A program made the position numbers and the translations under genes. Shown here in pieces: positions 5,186 to 11,627 of a stretch of DNA of 11,627 bases (position 1 is the stretch's first letter; each line of letters starts with the position of its first letter). The stretch spans positions 1-11,627 of the forward strand of contig JAHHRQ010000058.1 in NCBI GenBank assembly GCA_020025715.1. The letters are read 5' to 3'. Below the pieces are notes generated by a model. That model was not told the origin of the DNA. It saw only the letters and a program-made list of their open reading frames with translations, and ran no database searches. Source of the DNA: Oscillospiraceae bacterium. Lineage in GTDB: Bacteria; Bacillota; Clostridia; Oscillospirales; Oscillospiraceae.

Positions 5186-6507
5186 AAACACCGATAGTTG
5201 ATTTTGTGAGAGCCTACGCTGATAGCGGGGCTCTCCGCTCACATATGCCCGGACATAAGGGTGAAAAGCTTCTGGGTTTTGAGGAATTTGATATAACGGA
5301 GATTAATGGTGCGGACAGCCTTTACGAAGCCGAGGGCATAATAAAGGAGAGCGAGGATAACGCATCCGCCCTTTTCGGATGCCCCACCTTTTATTCCACC
5401 GAGGGTTCATCCCAGTGCATAAGAGCCATGGTGTACCTTGCACTTATGGCGGCAAAAATGCAGGGAAAAGAGCCTGTAATTGCAGCCGCACGGAACGTTC
5501 ATAAGACCTTTTTAAGCGCCGCCGCACTGCTTGGGATTAAGGTAAAATGGATTTACGGCGAAGATGAAGGCTCATATCTCAGCTGTAAAATCAGCCCCGA
5601 CAGCCTTGAAAAAATGTTTTCCGGCGAGGAAAAGCCCACAGCAGTTTACATAACAAGCCCCGATTATCTGGGAAATACTCAGAATATTAAGGTACTTGCA
5701 GAGATTTGCCACCGTAACGGCGCACTTCTTCTGGTCGATAACGCCCACGGCGCTTATTTGAAATTCCTGCCGGAGAGCCGTCACCCCATGGACTTAGGGG
5801 CGGACATGTGCTGTGACTCAGCCCATAAGACCTTGCCTGCATTAACCGGCGCCGCCTACCTCCACCTTGGGGTAAAGGAGCTTGTGCCCTATGCAAAGCG
5901 GGCTTTAATGCTTTTCGGCTCCACCAGTCCCTCTTACCTTATAATGGAGTCTCTGGACATGGTGAATAAATTTCTGTCCGAAAGCTTTCGTGATGATTTA
6001 AAGGCATTTTCCGAGAAAATGCTTAATTTAAAGGATAAATTACAGCGCAAAGGCTATACCCTTATAGGCGATGAGGAAATTAAGCTCAGCATTTCCGTAA
6101 AGCCCTACGGCTACGAGGGCGAAGCTTTCGGGGCAATTTTGGAGGAGCAGGGCATAATTCCGGAGTTTTACGACAGGGATTATCTGGTTTTGATGTTAAG
6201 CCCCTTAAATACCGATGCAGAGCTTCTGAAAATCGAAAATGTTTTGCTGAACATTCCCCGAAAGGCGGAAATCACCGAAAAGCCGCCCATTCCCGGAAGA
6301 GCGGAAAAGGGAATGAACATCAGAGAAGCAATGCTCTCATTGAGTGAGGATATTCCCATAGAGCGGGCAGAGGGCAGAATTTTAGCCTCTGCGGGTGTTG
6401 GCTGTCCGCCGGCTGTTCCCATAGTCTGCTGCGGTGAGATTATTGATAAAAACGCCGTAGAATGTTTCAGATATTACGGAATTGAGACGGTTTCGGCGGT
6501 AAAATGA
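5182..6507 (+). CDS. Orn/Lys/Arg decarboxylase-family PLP enzyme
   Basis: This 441-residue protein belongs to the fold-type I, PLP-dependent Orn/Lys/Arg decarboxylase family, usually involved in making polyamines such as agmatine, cadaverine or putrescine. HMPGHKG at residues 21-27 is the family's N-terminal signature. NVH at 106-108, VDNAHG at 185-190 and SAHKTLPALTG at 213-223 follow, with K216 the expected PLP-binding lysine. The C-terminal domain includes NIREAMLSLSEDIPIERAEG. It is slightly shorter than the roughly 480 residues I recall for Bacillus relatives. The substrate cannot be told from sequence by eye. The GTG start at 5182 overlaps the scfB stop (GTGA) and has no good ribosome site of its own, which implies translational coupling to scfB. 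A hairpin terminator follows the stop within four bases. Confidence 0.9.
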   Translation: MKTPIVDFVRAYADSGALRSHMPGHKGEKLLGFEEFDITEINGADSLYEAEGIIKESEDNASALFGCPTFYSTEGSSQCIRAMVYLALMAAKMQGKEPVIAAARNVHKTFLSAAALLGIKVKWIYGEDEGSYLSCKISPDSLEKMFSGEEKPTAVYITSPDYLGNTQNIKVLAEICHRNGALLLVDNAHGAYLKFLPESRHPMDLGADMCCDSAHKTLPALTGAAYLHLGVKELVPYAKRALMLFGSTSPSYLIMESLDMVNKFLSESFRDDLKAFSEKMLNLKDKLQRKGYTLIGDEEIKLSISVKPYGYEGEAFGAILEEQGIIPEFYDRDYLVLMLSPLNTDAELLKIENVLLNIPRKAEITEKPPIPGRAEKGMNIREAMLSLSEDIPIERAEGRILASAGVGCPPAVPIVCCGEIIDKNAVECFRYYGIETVSAVK

Positions 6508-6510
6508 AAT

Positions 6511-6540
6511 AAAAGCTGCTATCTGATGATAGCAGCTTTT
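6511..6540. terminator. Hairpin terminator, left copy
   Basis: A perfect 13-bp stem (AAAAGCTGCTATC at 6511-6523 with 6528-6540) encloses the loop TGAT. It sits four bases after the decarboxylase stop. The plus-strand tail is only TTTT then C, while on the reverse strand it continues as TTTTATTT, so it may also stop leftward transcription. The same 29 bases recur exactly at 6742-6770. Confidence 0.8.
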
Positions 6541-6566
6541 CAGCGTGTCAAGAAAGCCTCGCAGAG

Positions 6567-6737
6567 TTTTCCGCGGCAGCGGAAAATAAAATTCAAATCA
6601 TTTTCCACGGGGGCGTGTACCTCGTGGAAAATACATATCAGCCTGAGAGTGTGGAATTTGGACGTCATTGACGGACAAATTATGCTCGGGTCAGGCTGCA
6701 AAAGTTTGTCGGAAAACCCCGAAGGGGTTTTTCGACA
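6567..6737. other. Hairpin-dense element, repeat or structured RNA
   Basis: Five inverted repeats are packed into 171 bases. The first is 6567-6574 with 6579-6586 (8 bp, loop GGCA). The second is 6600-6609 with 6623-6632 (10 bp). The third is 6639-6646 with 6691-6698 (8 bp). It encloses the fourth, AATTTG at 6655-6660 with 6676-6681, which itself encloses CGTC/GACG around ATT. The last is 6707-6720 with 6724-6737 (14 bp, one G-U, loop GAA). No protein-like frame is present. The two identical terminator hairpins on either side make it look like a discrete unit. It could be a dispersed intergenic repeat or a structured RNA; orientation is not clear. Confidence 0.6.
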
Positions 6738-6741
6738 GTCT

Positions 6742-6772
6742 AAAGCTGCTATCTGATGATAGCAGCTTTTTT
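6742..6772 (+). terminator. Hairpin terminator, right copy
   Basis: A 12-bp perfect stem (AAAGCTGCTATC at 6742-6753 with 6758-6769), loop TGAT, runs into six T residues at 6767-6772 and then GTTTT. It is the better terminator of the two copies for plus-strand transcription. It directly precedes, in mirror sense, the end of the reverse-strand gene at 6776. Confidence 0.85.
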
Positions 6773-6775
6773 GTT

Positions 6776-8047
6776 TTATCTGTGTATTTCAGTTACAATC
6801 CAGTCTTTTCGTCCCGCATCATATGTACTGCCGCAGTAGGGACAGCACTTCTTACGGGCGGCGTCAAAGCTGCCGCCGCAGTTCTGGCACTCAACCTTTA
6901 AAATGGAAAAGGACTTATCCACGGGAAATTCCGCATTGTGGTACATGTTAATGCTGATTTTCTCGTCCTTATGGCGGATTTTGCCGCCGCTGTCCAAAGT
7001 GTCGGTGAGGTATAATTCAAGCTCCGCTTCAATCCTGCCGCCGGACTTCCGAATGTCCTTAACACCCATTCTGCCTCTGTACTGCACATCCACGATGTCC
7101 TTAAATGTGCCGCCGATAGGCTTTCCACGGTACTGAACGAATTCTTCCGGATGCTCACCCAGCATGAGAATTCTTGCAAAGGACAGGGCTTTTCCCTCAA
7201 AATATTCATAGTCAAAGGACGGGTCATAGACCCTCAGTTTGTCGGTGATTTTGTTTTTCGCCCCCGCGGTCGCTCCGGTGAGCACGGCGGATTTGGCGGT
7301 GCTTTTAATGGTGGTAACAAGCTTATAACCGGAATAGACAAGGTAGGTTACAAAGCCCCACAGGGCAAAGCCCAGAAAAAACGAGGGGATAGCCAGAAGA
7401 AAAGTAAATTCAGGGTCGGTGAAAAGAGTGTGAATGATCTGAATAAGACTTCCCAGAGCCGCAATCATAATCATCCGCCGCTTATCCCTCTTCCACTGTT
7501 CGTCAGATATGAAGCCGTTTTCAATAAAGTAGTAGTTTGAAACCTTGGGATAAAGGTCTTTCATCAGATACCGGGTTCCGCAGTAGGCACAGCCGGAGCT
7601 TTCCAGCTCCTCAATGGTGGACACCGCGCCGCAGTTGGGGCAGACGTATTTTGTCTTGCCTATGCCCTTTTCTCCCGGTTCGGGGGAGAGAATAGTCTGG
7701 TACATAACGGGGTGATCGGCTTTCTTGTATAGAATTTTACCGTCACGGGTGTAGCTCTCCTCACGGTTCACGTACTGACAGTAAAGAGACTTATCAAACT
7801 TTGCAAGCTCGCTGCCTATAATGGGAATGTTCACGCTGTACCGGTGTACCTCGGTGATTTCGTCATCCGATTCCATTTTAATATCCAGCTTCAAATCGTG
7901 GTCTTTAAGCCGCTTTTCCTGCAAATCCAGATAGTAGCGCATATCCTGATCGGCAGCAGCAGGCTCTTTTCCTGTGCGGCACCAGTTTTGAAGCCCCAGA
8001 CGGAACTTTTTAAAAAGCACGTCATAACCATTGGTAATTCCGGGCAA
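6776..8047 (-). CDS. Membrane protein with two zinc ribbons and TIM44-like domain
   Basis: The product is 423 residues from a TTG start. Residues 136-156 form a zinc ribbon (C136, C139, C153, C156). Two hydrophobic helices lie at about 192-209 and 214-239. A TIM44-like domain follows (about 272-380, including DPSFDYEYFEGKALSFARIL). A second zinc ribbon closes the protein (C387, C390, then C402 or C401, and C405). Bacterial proteins of this plan are common in Firmicutes, but no defined function is known to me. An in-frame GTG three codons upstream lies inside the ribosome site GGAGGTGA and cannot be served by it, whereas the TTG is eight bases beyond GGAGG. A promoter lies at 8082-8110. A hairpin terminator follows the stop immediately. 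Confidence 0.85.
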   Translation of the reverse strand: MPGITNGYDVLFKKFRLGLQNWCRTGKEPAAADQDMRYYLDLQEKRLKDHDLKLDIKMESDDEITEVHRYSVNIPIIGSELAKFDKSLYCQYVNREESYTRDGKILYKKADHPVMYQTILSPEPGEKGIGKTKYVCPNCGAVSTIEELESSGCAYCGTRYLMKDLYPKVSNYYFIENGFISDEQWKRDKRRMIMIAALGSLIQIIHTLFTDPEFTFLLAIPSFFLGFALWGFVTYLVYSGYKLVTTIKSTAKSAVLTGATAGAKNKITDKLRVYDPSFDYEYFEGKALSFARILMLGEHPEEFVQYRGKPIGGTFKDIVDVQYRGRMGVKDIRKSGGRIEAELELYLTDTLDSGGKIRHKDEKISINMYHNAEFPVDKSFSILKVECQNCGGSFDAARKKCCPYCGSTYDAGRKDWIVTEIHR

Positions 8048-8052
8048 GGCTG

Positions 8053-8060
8053 TCACCTCC
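8053..8060 (-). promoter_or_regulatory. Ribosome site that decides a TTG start
   Basis: GGAGGTGA on the reverse strand is an exact eight-base match to the 16S rRNA tail. The GTG within it (8054-8056) would be the longest-frame start but overlaps the site itself. The TTG at 8045-8047, eight bases past GGAGG, is the natural start. Confidence 0.8.
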
Positions 8061-8081
8061 GCAATATATTTTTATATCTGG

Positions 8082-8110
8082 AGTATAACATCAGAAATTC
8101 CAAAATACAA
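8082..8110 (-). promoter_or_regulatory. Promoter for the TIM44-like gene
   Basis: On the reverse strand TATACT (plus bases 8082-8087) is preceded by TGT, making an extended -10. TTGTAT (8105-8110) lies 17 bases further upstream as a partial -35. The predicted leader is about 25-30 bases and contains the ribosome site. Confidence 0.55.
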
Positions 8111-8135
8111 TTTTTTCCTAAGGGCAAAATAACAG

Positions 8136-8175
8136 AAAAAGGCAGATGCTTTTTGTTGCATCTGCCTTAATTTTT
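8136..8175. terminator. Bidirectional terminator after the aminopeptidase gene
   Basis: The stem AAGGCAGATGC (8139-8149) pairs perfectly with 8158-8168 around an eight-base loop. On the reverse strand it is followed by TTTTT (complement of 8136-8140). On the plus strand it is followed by AATTTTT. It lies 22 bases beyond the stop of the aminopeptidase gene and would end its transcript before the next reverse-strand promoter. Confidence 0.85.
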
Positions 8176-8190
8176 AATTTAATTTTCCCC

Positions 8191-9978
8191 TCAGACAGCG
8201 GCGCACTTAACGGTAAGCCACTGAATTTCCTCCTTGCTGAGCAGGGGGCTGAGCTTTTCAAGAACGGCGGCATGGTAGCCGTTGATCCACTCTTTTTCCT
8301 CCTTGGTAAGTTCGTCCACCAGAACACAGCTCATGTCGATAGGAACGTAGGTAATGGGCTGGAAACGGAGGAACTTTCCGTATTCGCTTTCGCCTGCTTC
8401 AAGGCACTCCAGCTCGTTTTCAATGCGGATGCCCATGTGGCCTTCCTCGTAAATGCCCGGCTCGTCGGTGATTATCATACCGGGAACAAACACAATACCG
8501 TTGTGAGGTCTCAGGCTCTGGGGGCCTTCGTGAACAGCACCGACATGAGAAACGCCGTGACCTGTGCCGCAGCGGTAGTCAAGCATGTGCCTCCACATAG
8601 GCTGACGGGCCATCATGTCAAGCTCGCCGCCGGTTGCGCCCTCTTTCCATACTGCCATTGCAACGTCAATGTGGCAGCGGAGAACTCTGGTGTAGCCCAG
8701 TTTTTCCTCGTGGGTAAGAGCGCCCAGAGCGTAGGTACGGGTGATGTCGGTAGTGCCCTCGTAGTAGGTAGCGCCGGAATCCACAAGGAGGTAGCCCTCG
8801 TTTTTAAGCTCTGCATCTGCGCCCGCTTTGGGAGCGTAGTGCATGTTGGCGGCGTTTTCGCCGTAGGCGGCAATGGTGGGGAAGCTCTCCACAATGAAGC
8901 CGGGGTTTGCACTGCGGTATTTGTGAAGAATGGTGTCAATGTCAGTCTCTCTCAGCTTTTCGCCCTCAGAAAGTCTCTTTTCCAGCTCTATCTGGAATCT
9001 GACCATAGCGGCACCATCGTAAATGTGAGCCTTTCTGGTGCAGGAAAGCTCGGTTTCGTTCTTAACGGCCTTTAAAAGTGCGATAGGATCGCTGCCCTCA
9101 ACTACGGTAAACTTAGAGTTTGCACGGAGAGCGTTATTTAAGGAGGCATTCAGGCAGTGGGGGTCAACCAGAACCTTGAGAGCCTTTTCGTTCTTAGCAA
9201 GGAATTCGGGCATGTCCTTGTAGCCCATAATGGTAACGCCTGCATTCTTGAGAGTCTCTGCACCCTCGCTGCTGAGGCGGCTGTAATCCATGAACAGAAC
9301 AGCGCTCTCCATGTCAACATAGGAAAATGCCAGAGCGTAGGGGGTGTTGTCCACGTCTGCGGCGCGGAGGTTATAGAGCCATGCAACGCTGTCAAGAGAG
9401 GTGATAACGGCGCTGTCGCAGTCTGCCTCTTTGAGCTTGTTTCTGAATATGCTGAGCTTTTCGTCAGCACCCTTTCCTGCAAATTCATTGCCTAAAATCC
9501 ATGCGGGAGTTGCGGGCAGGGGAGCGCGGTCCTCAGTCCAAGCCTGGTCTACCAGAGGCAGATCACGAAGCTCTGCACCCTTTCTGTCGCAGATTTCCTT
9601 TAAACCGCGCATCTGAGTTAAGGGCATGGTTTCGGCGTTGTAGCCCAGAACCATTCCTTCTTTAAGCTTGTTTTCAATCCATTCGTTGACTGCGGGAACA
9701 CCCTTAACGCCCATGTGCATGGACTGAACGCCGGTGTCTTTCAGAGCCTTGTCGGCGGCACCGAAGAAGCGGCCGTCAACCCACAGAGCGGCTTCGGTGA
9801 GGGTCACCAGCAGGTTGGAGTTTTCGCATGAAAAGCCGGAAAAATACTCCCATGCGGTGTCGTGAGCGGGAGCGTATTCGCTGGCGTGAGCGTCAGAAGA
9901 GGGCATGATGAAAATGTCACAGCCTGCCTTTTTCATTGCCTCGCGGAATTCGGTTAAACGTTGGGGAACAGTTTTCAT
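8191..9978 (-). CDS. Xaa-Pro aminopeptidase (aminopeptidase P, M24B)
   Basis: This 595-residue enzyme removes an N-terminal residue when proline is second, in the cytosol. No signal peptide or membrane helix is visible. It has the three-domain plan of the larger, XPNPEP1-like aminopeptidases P: two creatinase-type N-terminal domains (about 1-155 and 160-310), then the metallopeptidase domain. The five dinuclear-metal ligands are all visible: D400 (VDSGATY), D411 (TTDITRT), H474 (GTGHGVSH), E506 (DEPGIY) and E520 (RIENE). The catalytic histidine in GAVHEGP is also present. A C-terminal extension after about 535 (FQPITYVPID) is typical of this subgroup. The start ATG is preceded by GGAG. It is divergent from the glycoside hydrolase gene across 161 bases and appears monocistronic, ending at its own terminator. 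Confidence 0.95.
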   Translation of the reverse strand: MKTVPQRLTEFREAMKKAGCDIFIMPSSDAHASEYAPAHDTAWEYFSGFSCENSNLLVTLTEAALWVDGRFFGAADKALKDTGVQSMHMGVKGVPAVNEWIENKLKEGMVLGYNAETMPLTQMRGLKEICDRKGAELRDLPLVDQAWTEDRAPLPATPAWILGNEFAGKGADEKLSIFRNKLKEADCDSAVITSLDSVAWLYNLRAADVDNTPYALAFSYVDMESAVLFMDYSRLSSEGAETLKNAGVTIMGYKDMPEFLAKNEKALKVLVDPHCLNASLNNALRANSKFTVVEGSDPIALLKAVKNETELSCTRKAHIYDGAAMVRFQIELEKRLSEGEKLRETDIDTILHKYRSANPGFIVESFPTIAAYGENAANMHYAPKAGADAELKNEGYLLVDSGATYYEGTTDITRTYALGALTHEEKLGYTRVLRCHIDVAMAVWKEGATGGELDMMARQPMWRHMLDYRCGTGHGVSHVGAVHEGPQSLRPHNGIVFVPGMIITDEPGIYEEGHMGIRIENELECLEAGESEYGKFLRFQPITYVPIDMSCVLVDELTKEEKEWINGYHAAVLEKLSPLLSKEEIQWLTVKCAAV

Positions 9979-10074
9979 AAAAATAACTCCTGTCTATATA
10001 AAATCTTAATTTACTATGAGCATTTAATGTGCTACACTCCATACTAATACCATTTATAAGAAAATGCAAGTATA

Positions 10075-10103
10075 TTGATTAGAGAGTCTAAATGTGATAG
10101 TAT
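10075..10103 (+). promoter_or_regulatory. Possible promoter of the glycoside hydrolase gene
   Basis: TTGATT (10075-10080) and TAGTAT (10098-10103) are 17 bases apart, and TGA before the second element gives an extended -10. Each hexamer matches four of six consensus positions. TATAAA at 10101-10106 is an alternative -10 but with too long a spacer. The leader would be about 30 bases. Confidence 0.45.
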
Positions 10104-10139
10104 AAATGGAAATTTATTTTTGAAAAACAGGTGAGCAAT

Positions 10140-11627
10140 ATGGGTATAATTTCAGCTCAGAGCGGCAGCGCCGCCCTTAAATTTAATGAAGAAACGCTGA
10201 ATTTTGAAATCAGCGCATCAGGCAGTATCTGGAAATGGGCGGATAGCTATAAGGCAAGAATAATGATGAAGTCCGGCGAGGAAATTTTCTTCTCTGAGGC
10301 TCAGAATATAAAACATGAAGCTTGGAAAACCGGCGTGGGCACCGGCATACATTCTGCCTATTCCGGCTTTAAAAAGGCTGAAACTCTCTCCTTTGAGACA
10401 ATTTCATGGATAGAATACAGCACCGGCGACGTTTATTTTGAATTTATCCCCCTTTCAGATGAGGGCGTTGAAGCTGTCTACTGGCCCGGCTATATGGAAT
10501 TTGAGGAGAACAGCCCCAAGTATTACAGCGTCCTCAACATTCTGCAAGGCCTGCTTCTCCCAAACACTTGGGAAAACGAGGTTAGAAAGCTGAGCTTTGA
10601 CGGCCAGCTTTGCAGTAACACCGCCTACATGCCATGGTTCGGACAGGTAAGACCGGATAGCGGCTATATTGCAATCGCCCTTCAGCCTTGGGACGCTGCT
10701 TTTCAGGTTGACCACCCTGCAAACGGCCCCTATACCCATGTAGGTTTCCGCTGGCTCCCCAGCCTCGGCAAAATGGATTACCGCCGCGTGGTGCGCTATA
10801 CATTTTTAAATGACTGCGATTATAATTCTCTCTGCAAGGTGTACCGGAAATACTCCATGGAGACCGGACTGCTTACCACCCTTGCTGAGAAAGCAGCGAG
10901 AAATCCCAATGTAAACAAGCTTATCGGCTCCGCCATAGTCCACAAGGGCATTAAGACCCACGTTAATCCCGGAACGCTCTTCTATGACGAGCAGGACGAG
11001 AGCAAAAACGATAATCTTGTTCCTTTCTCTCAGCGTGCGGCAGAGCTTAGACATTATAAGGAAAAAGGGGTAGAAAAACTCTATCTCCACCTTGACGGCT
11101 GGGGTCAGCCCGGCTACGACAACAAGCACCCCGACTACCTGCCCGCCTGCAAAGAGGCCGGCGGCTGGGAGGGCTTAAAGGAGCTGTCCGACACGGCGCA
11201 GGAGTGCGGCTACATGTTCGGCCTCCACGACCAGTACAGAGACTATTATTTTGACGCCGACAGCTTTGACGAGGAATTTGCCTGCAAAGCCCCTGACGGC
11301 AGCATTTTGGATGTTTCCCGCTGGGCGGGCGGCAGACAGACTTATCTCTGCACCACTCAGGCACCCTACTATGTAAAGCGGAATTTCGAGGAGGTTTTAC
11401 GCCACGGAATTCACCTTGAAGCTTCATATCTGGACGTTTTCACCTGCAATGAAGGTGACGAGTGTGCAAATCCCCGCCACAGAATGAGCCGCAGAGAGTG
11501 CTTTAATTACCGCAAAGCCTGCTTTGATTATCTCACTTCAAAAGGAATTCTCCCCAGCTCCGAGGAAGTGACGGACTGGGCAATGCAGAGCCTTGTTTTC
11601 TGCCACTACGGCCCCTACGACTTCATG
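10140..11627 (+). CDS. Probable glycoside hydrolase, GH101/GH129/DUF5696-like, 3' truncated by the window
   Basis: The first 496 codons are present and the frame stays open to the right edge. There is no signal peptide, so the enzyme should act inside the cell on imported sugars or glycopeptides. Residues 1 to about 250 look like a beta-rich N-terminal domain (many aromatic and G/D turns). From about 255 the sequence resembles a TIM-barrel hydrolase: LYLHLDGWGQPGYDNKHPDY at 314-333, GYMFGLHDQYRDYY at 357-370, and EASYLDVF at 427-434. D432 sits where clan relatives carry the catalytic nucleophile. E441 or E453 could be the acid/base. I recognise the overall pattern from endo-alpha-N-acetylgalactosaminidase-like and DUF5696 proteins, but the exact family and substrate are uncertain. 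The ATG has AGGTGA five bases upstream. Confidence 0.7.
   Translation, partial: MGIISAQSGSAALKFNEETLNFEISASGSIWKWADSYKARIMMKSGEEIFFSEAQNIKHEAWKTGVGTGIHSAYSGFKKAETLSFETISWIEYSTGDVYFEFIPLSDEGVEAVYWPGYMEFEENSPKYYSVLNILQGLLLPNTWENEVRKLSFDGQLCSNTAYMPWFGQVRPDSGYIAIALQPWDAAFQVDHPANGPYTHVGFRWLPSLGKMDYRRVVRYTFLNDCDYNSLCKVYRKYSMETGLLTTLAEKAARNPNVNKLIGSAIVHKGIKTHVNPGTLFYDEQDESKNDNLVPFSQRAAELRHYKEKGVEKLYLHLDGWGQPGYDNKHPDYLPACKEAGGWEGLKELSDTAQECGYMFGLHDQYRDYYFDADSFDEEFACKAPDGSILDVSRWAGGRQTYLCTTQAPYYVKRNFEEVLRHGIHLEASYLDVFTCNEGDECANPRHRMSRRECFNYRKACFDYLTSKGILPSSEEVTDWAMQSLVFCHYGPYDFM

Noticed and set aside
8048..8056. GTG start for the TIM44-like gene
   Set aside because: The GTG is part of the ribosome-binding sequence GGAGGTGA, so the TTG eight bases downstream of GGAGG is preferred.
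8146..9075. 309-codon plus-strand open frame
   Set aside because: It lies antisense inside the aminopeptidase P gene, whose metal ligands are all intact; the product shows only A/V/G-rich shadow composition.
9979..10139. Riboswitch or leader RNA between the divergent genes
   Set aside because: The region is short and A/T-rich and I see no stable stem or conserved aptamer-like pattern.

Overview
The window looks like chromosomal DNA from a gut-type member of the Clostridia, most likely Oscillospiraceae/Ruminococcaceae. The best evidence is a complete SCIFF (six cysteines in forty-five residues) ranthipeptide gene, scfA, with its radical SAM maturase, scfB. This pair is characteristic of Clostridia. 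Strong GGAGG-type ribosome sites, sigma-A-like promoters and many small hairpin terminators fit the same group. No rRNA, tRNA, transposase, phage gene or CRISPR array was found.

Layout. 1-689 is AT-rich and gene-poor. It holds a long perfect palindrome and a 14-bp tandem repeat that decays toward one end. 690-1816 carries two divergent small four-helix membrane proteins with near-identical ribosome sites; between them lie three TTAAG direct repeats at one-helical-turn spacing. 1856-3381 carries two reverse-strand membrane proteins: a DUF3592-like protein, and a zinc-ribbon/transmembrane/coiled-coil/Ig-like protein. 3509-6507 is the centre of interest: a near-consensus promoter, scfA, an intercistronic terminator, scfB, and a PLP-dependent Orn/Lys/Arg decarboxylase-family gene whose GTG start overlaps the scfB stop. 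6511-6772 holds a densely hairpinned element bracketed by two identical 29-bp terminator hairpins. 6776-8047 (reverse) encodes a membrane protein with two zinc ribbons and a TIM44-like domain. 8191-9978 (reverse) encodes a full-length three-domain cytosolic aminopeptidase P (M24B). From 10140 a probable glycoside hydrolase related to the GH101/GH129/DUF5696 group runs off the right edge.

How the genes may work together. scfA supplies a Cys-rich precursor and ScfB introduces thioether crosslinks into it. The terminator between them would give much peptide and little enzyme. No dedicated exporter or protease lies next to them. The divergent zinc-ribbon/Ig protein and the downstream decarboxylase are candidate partners only by position. 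The most notable single observation is that residue 37 of the precursor is Gly; this is the position of the Thr reported as thioether acceptor in the Clostridium thermocellum SCIFF peptide CteA. The other most notable feature is the hairpin-rich element at 6511-6772, which looks like either a repeat family or a structured RNA.
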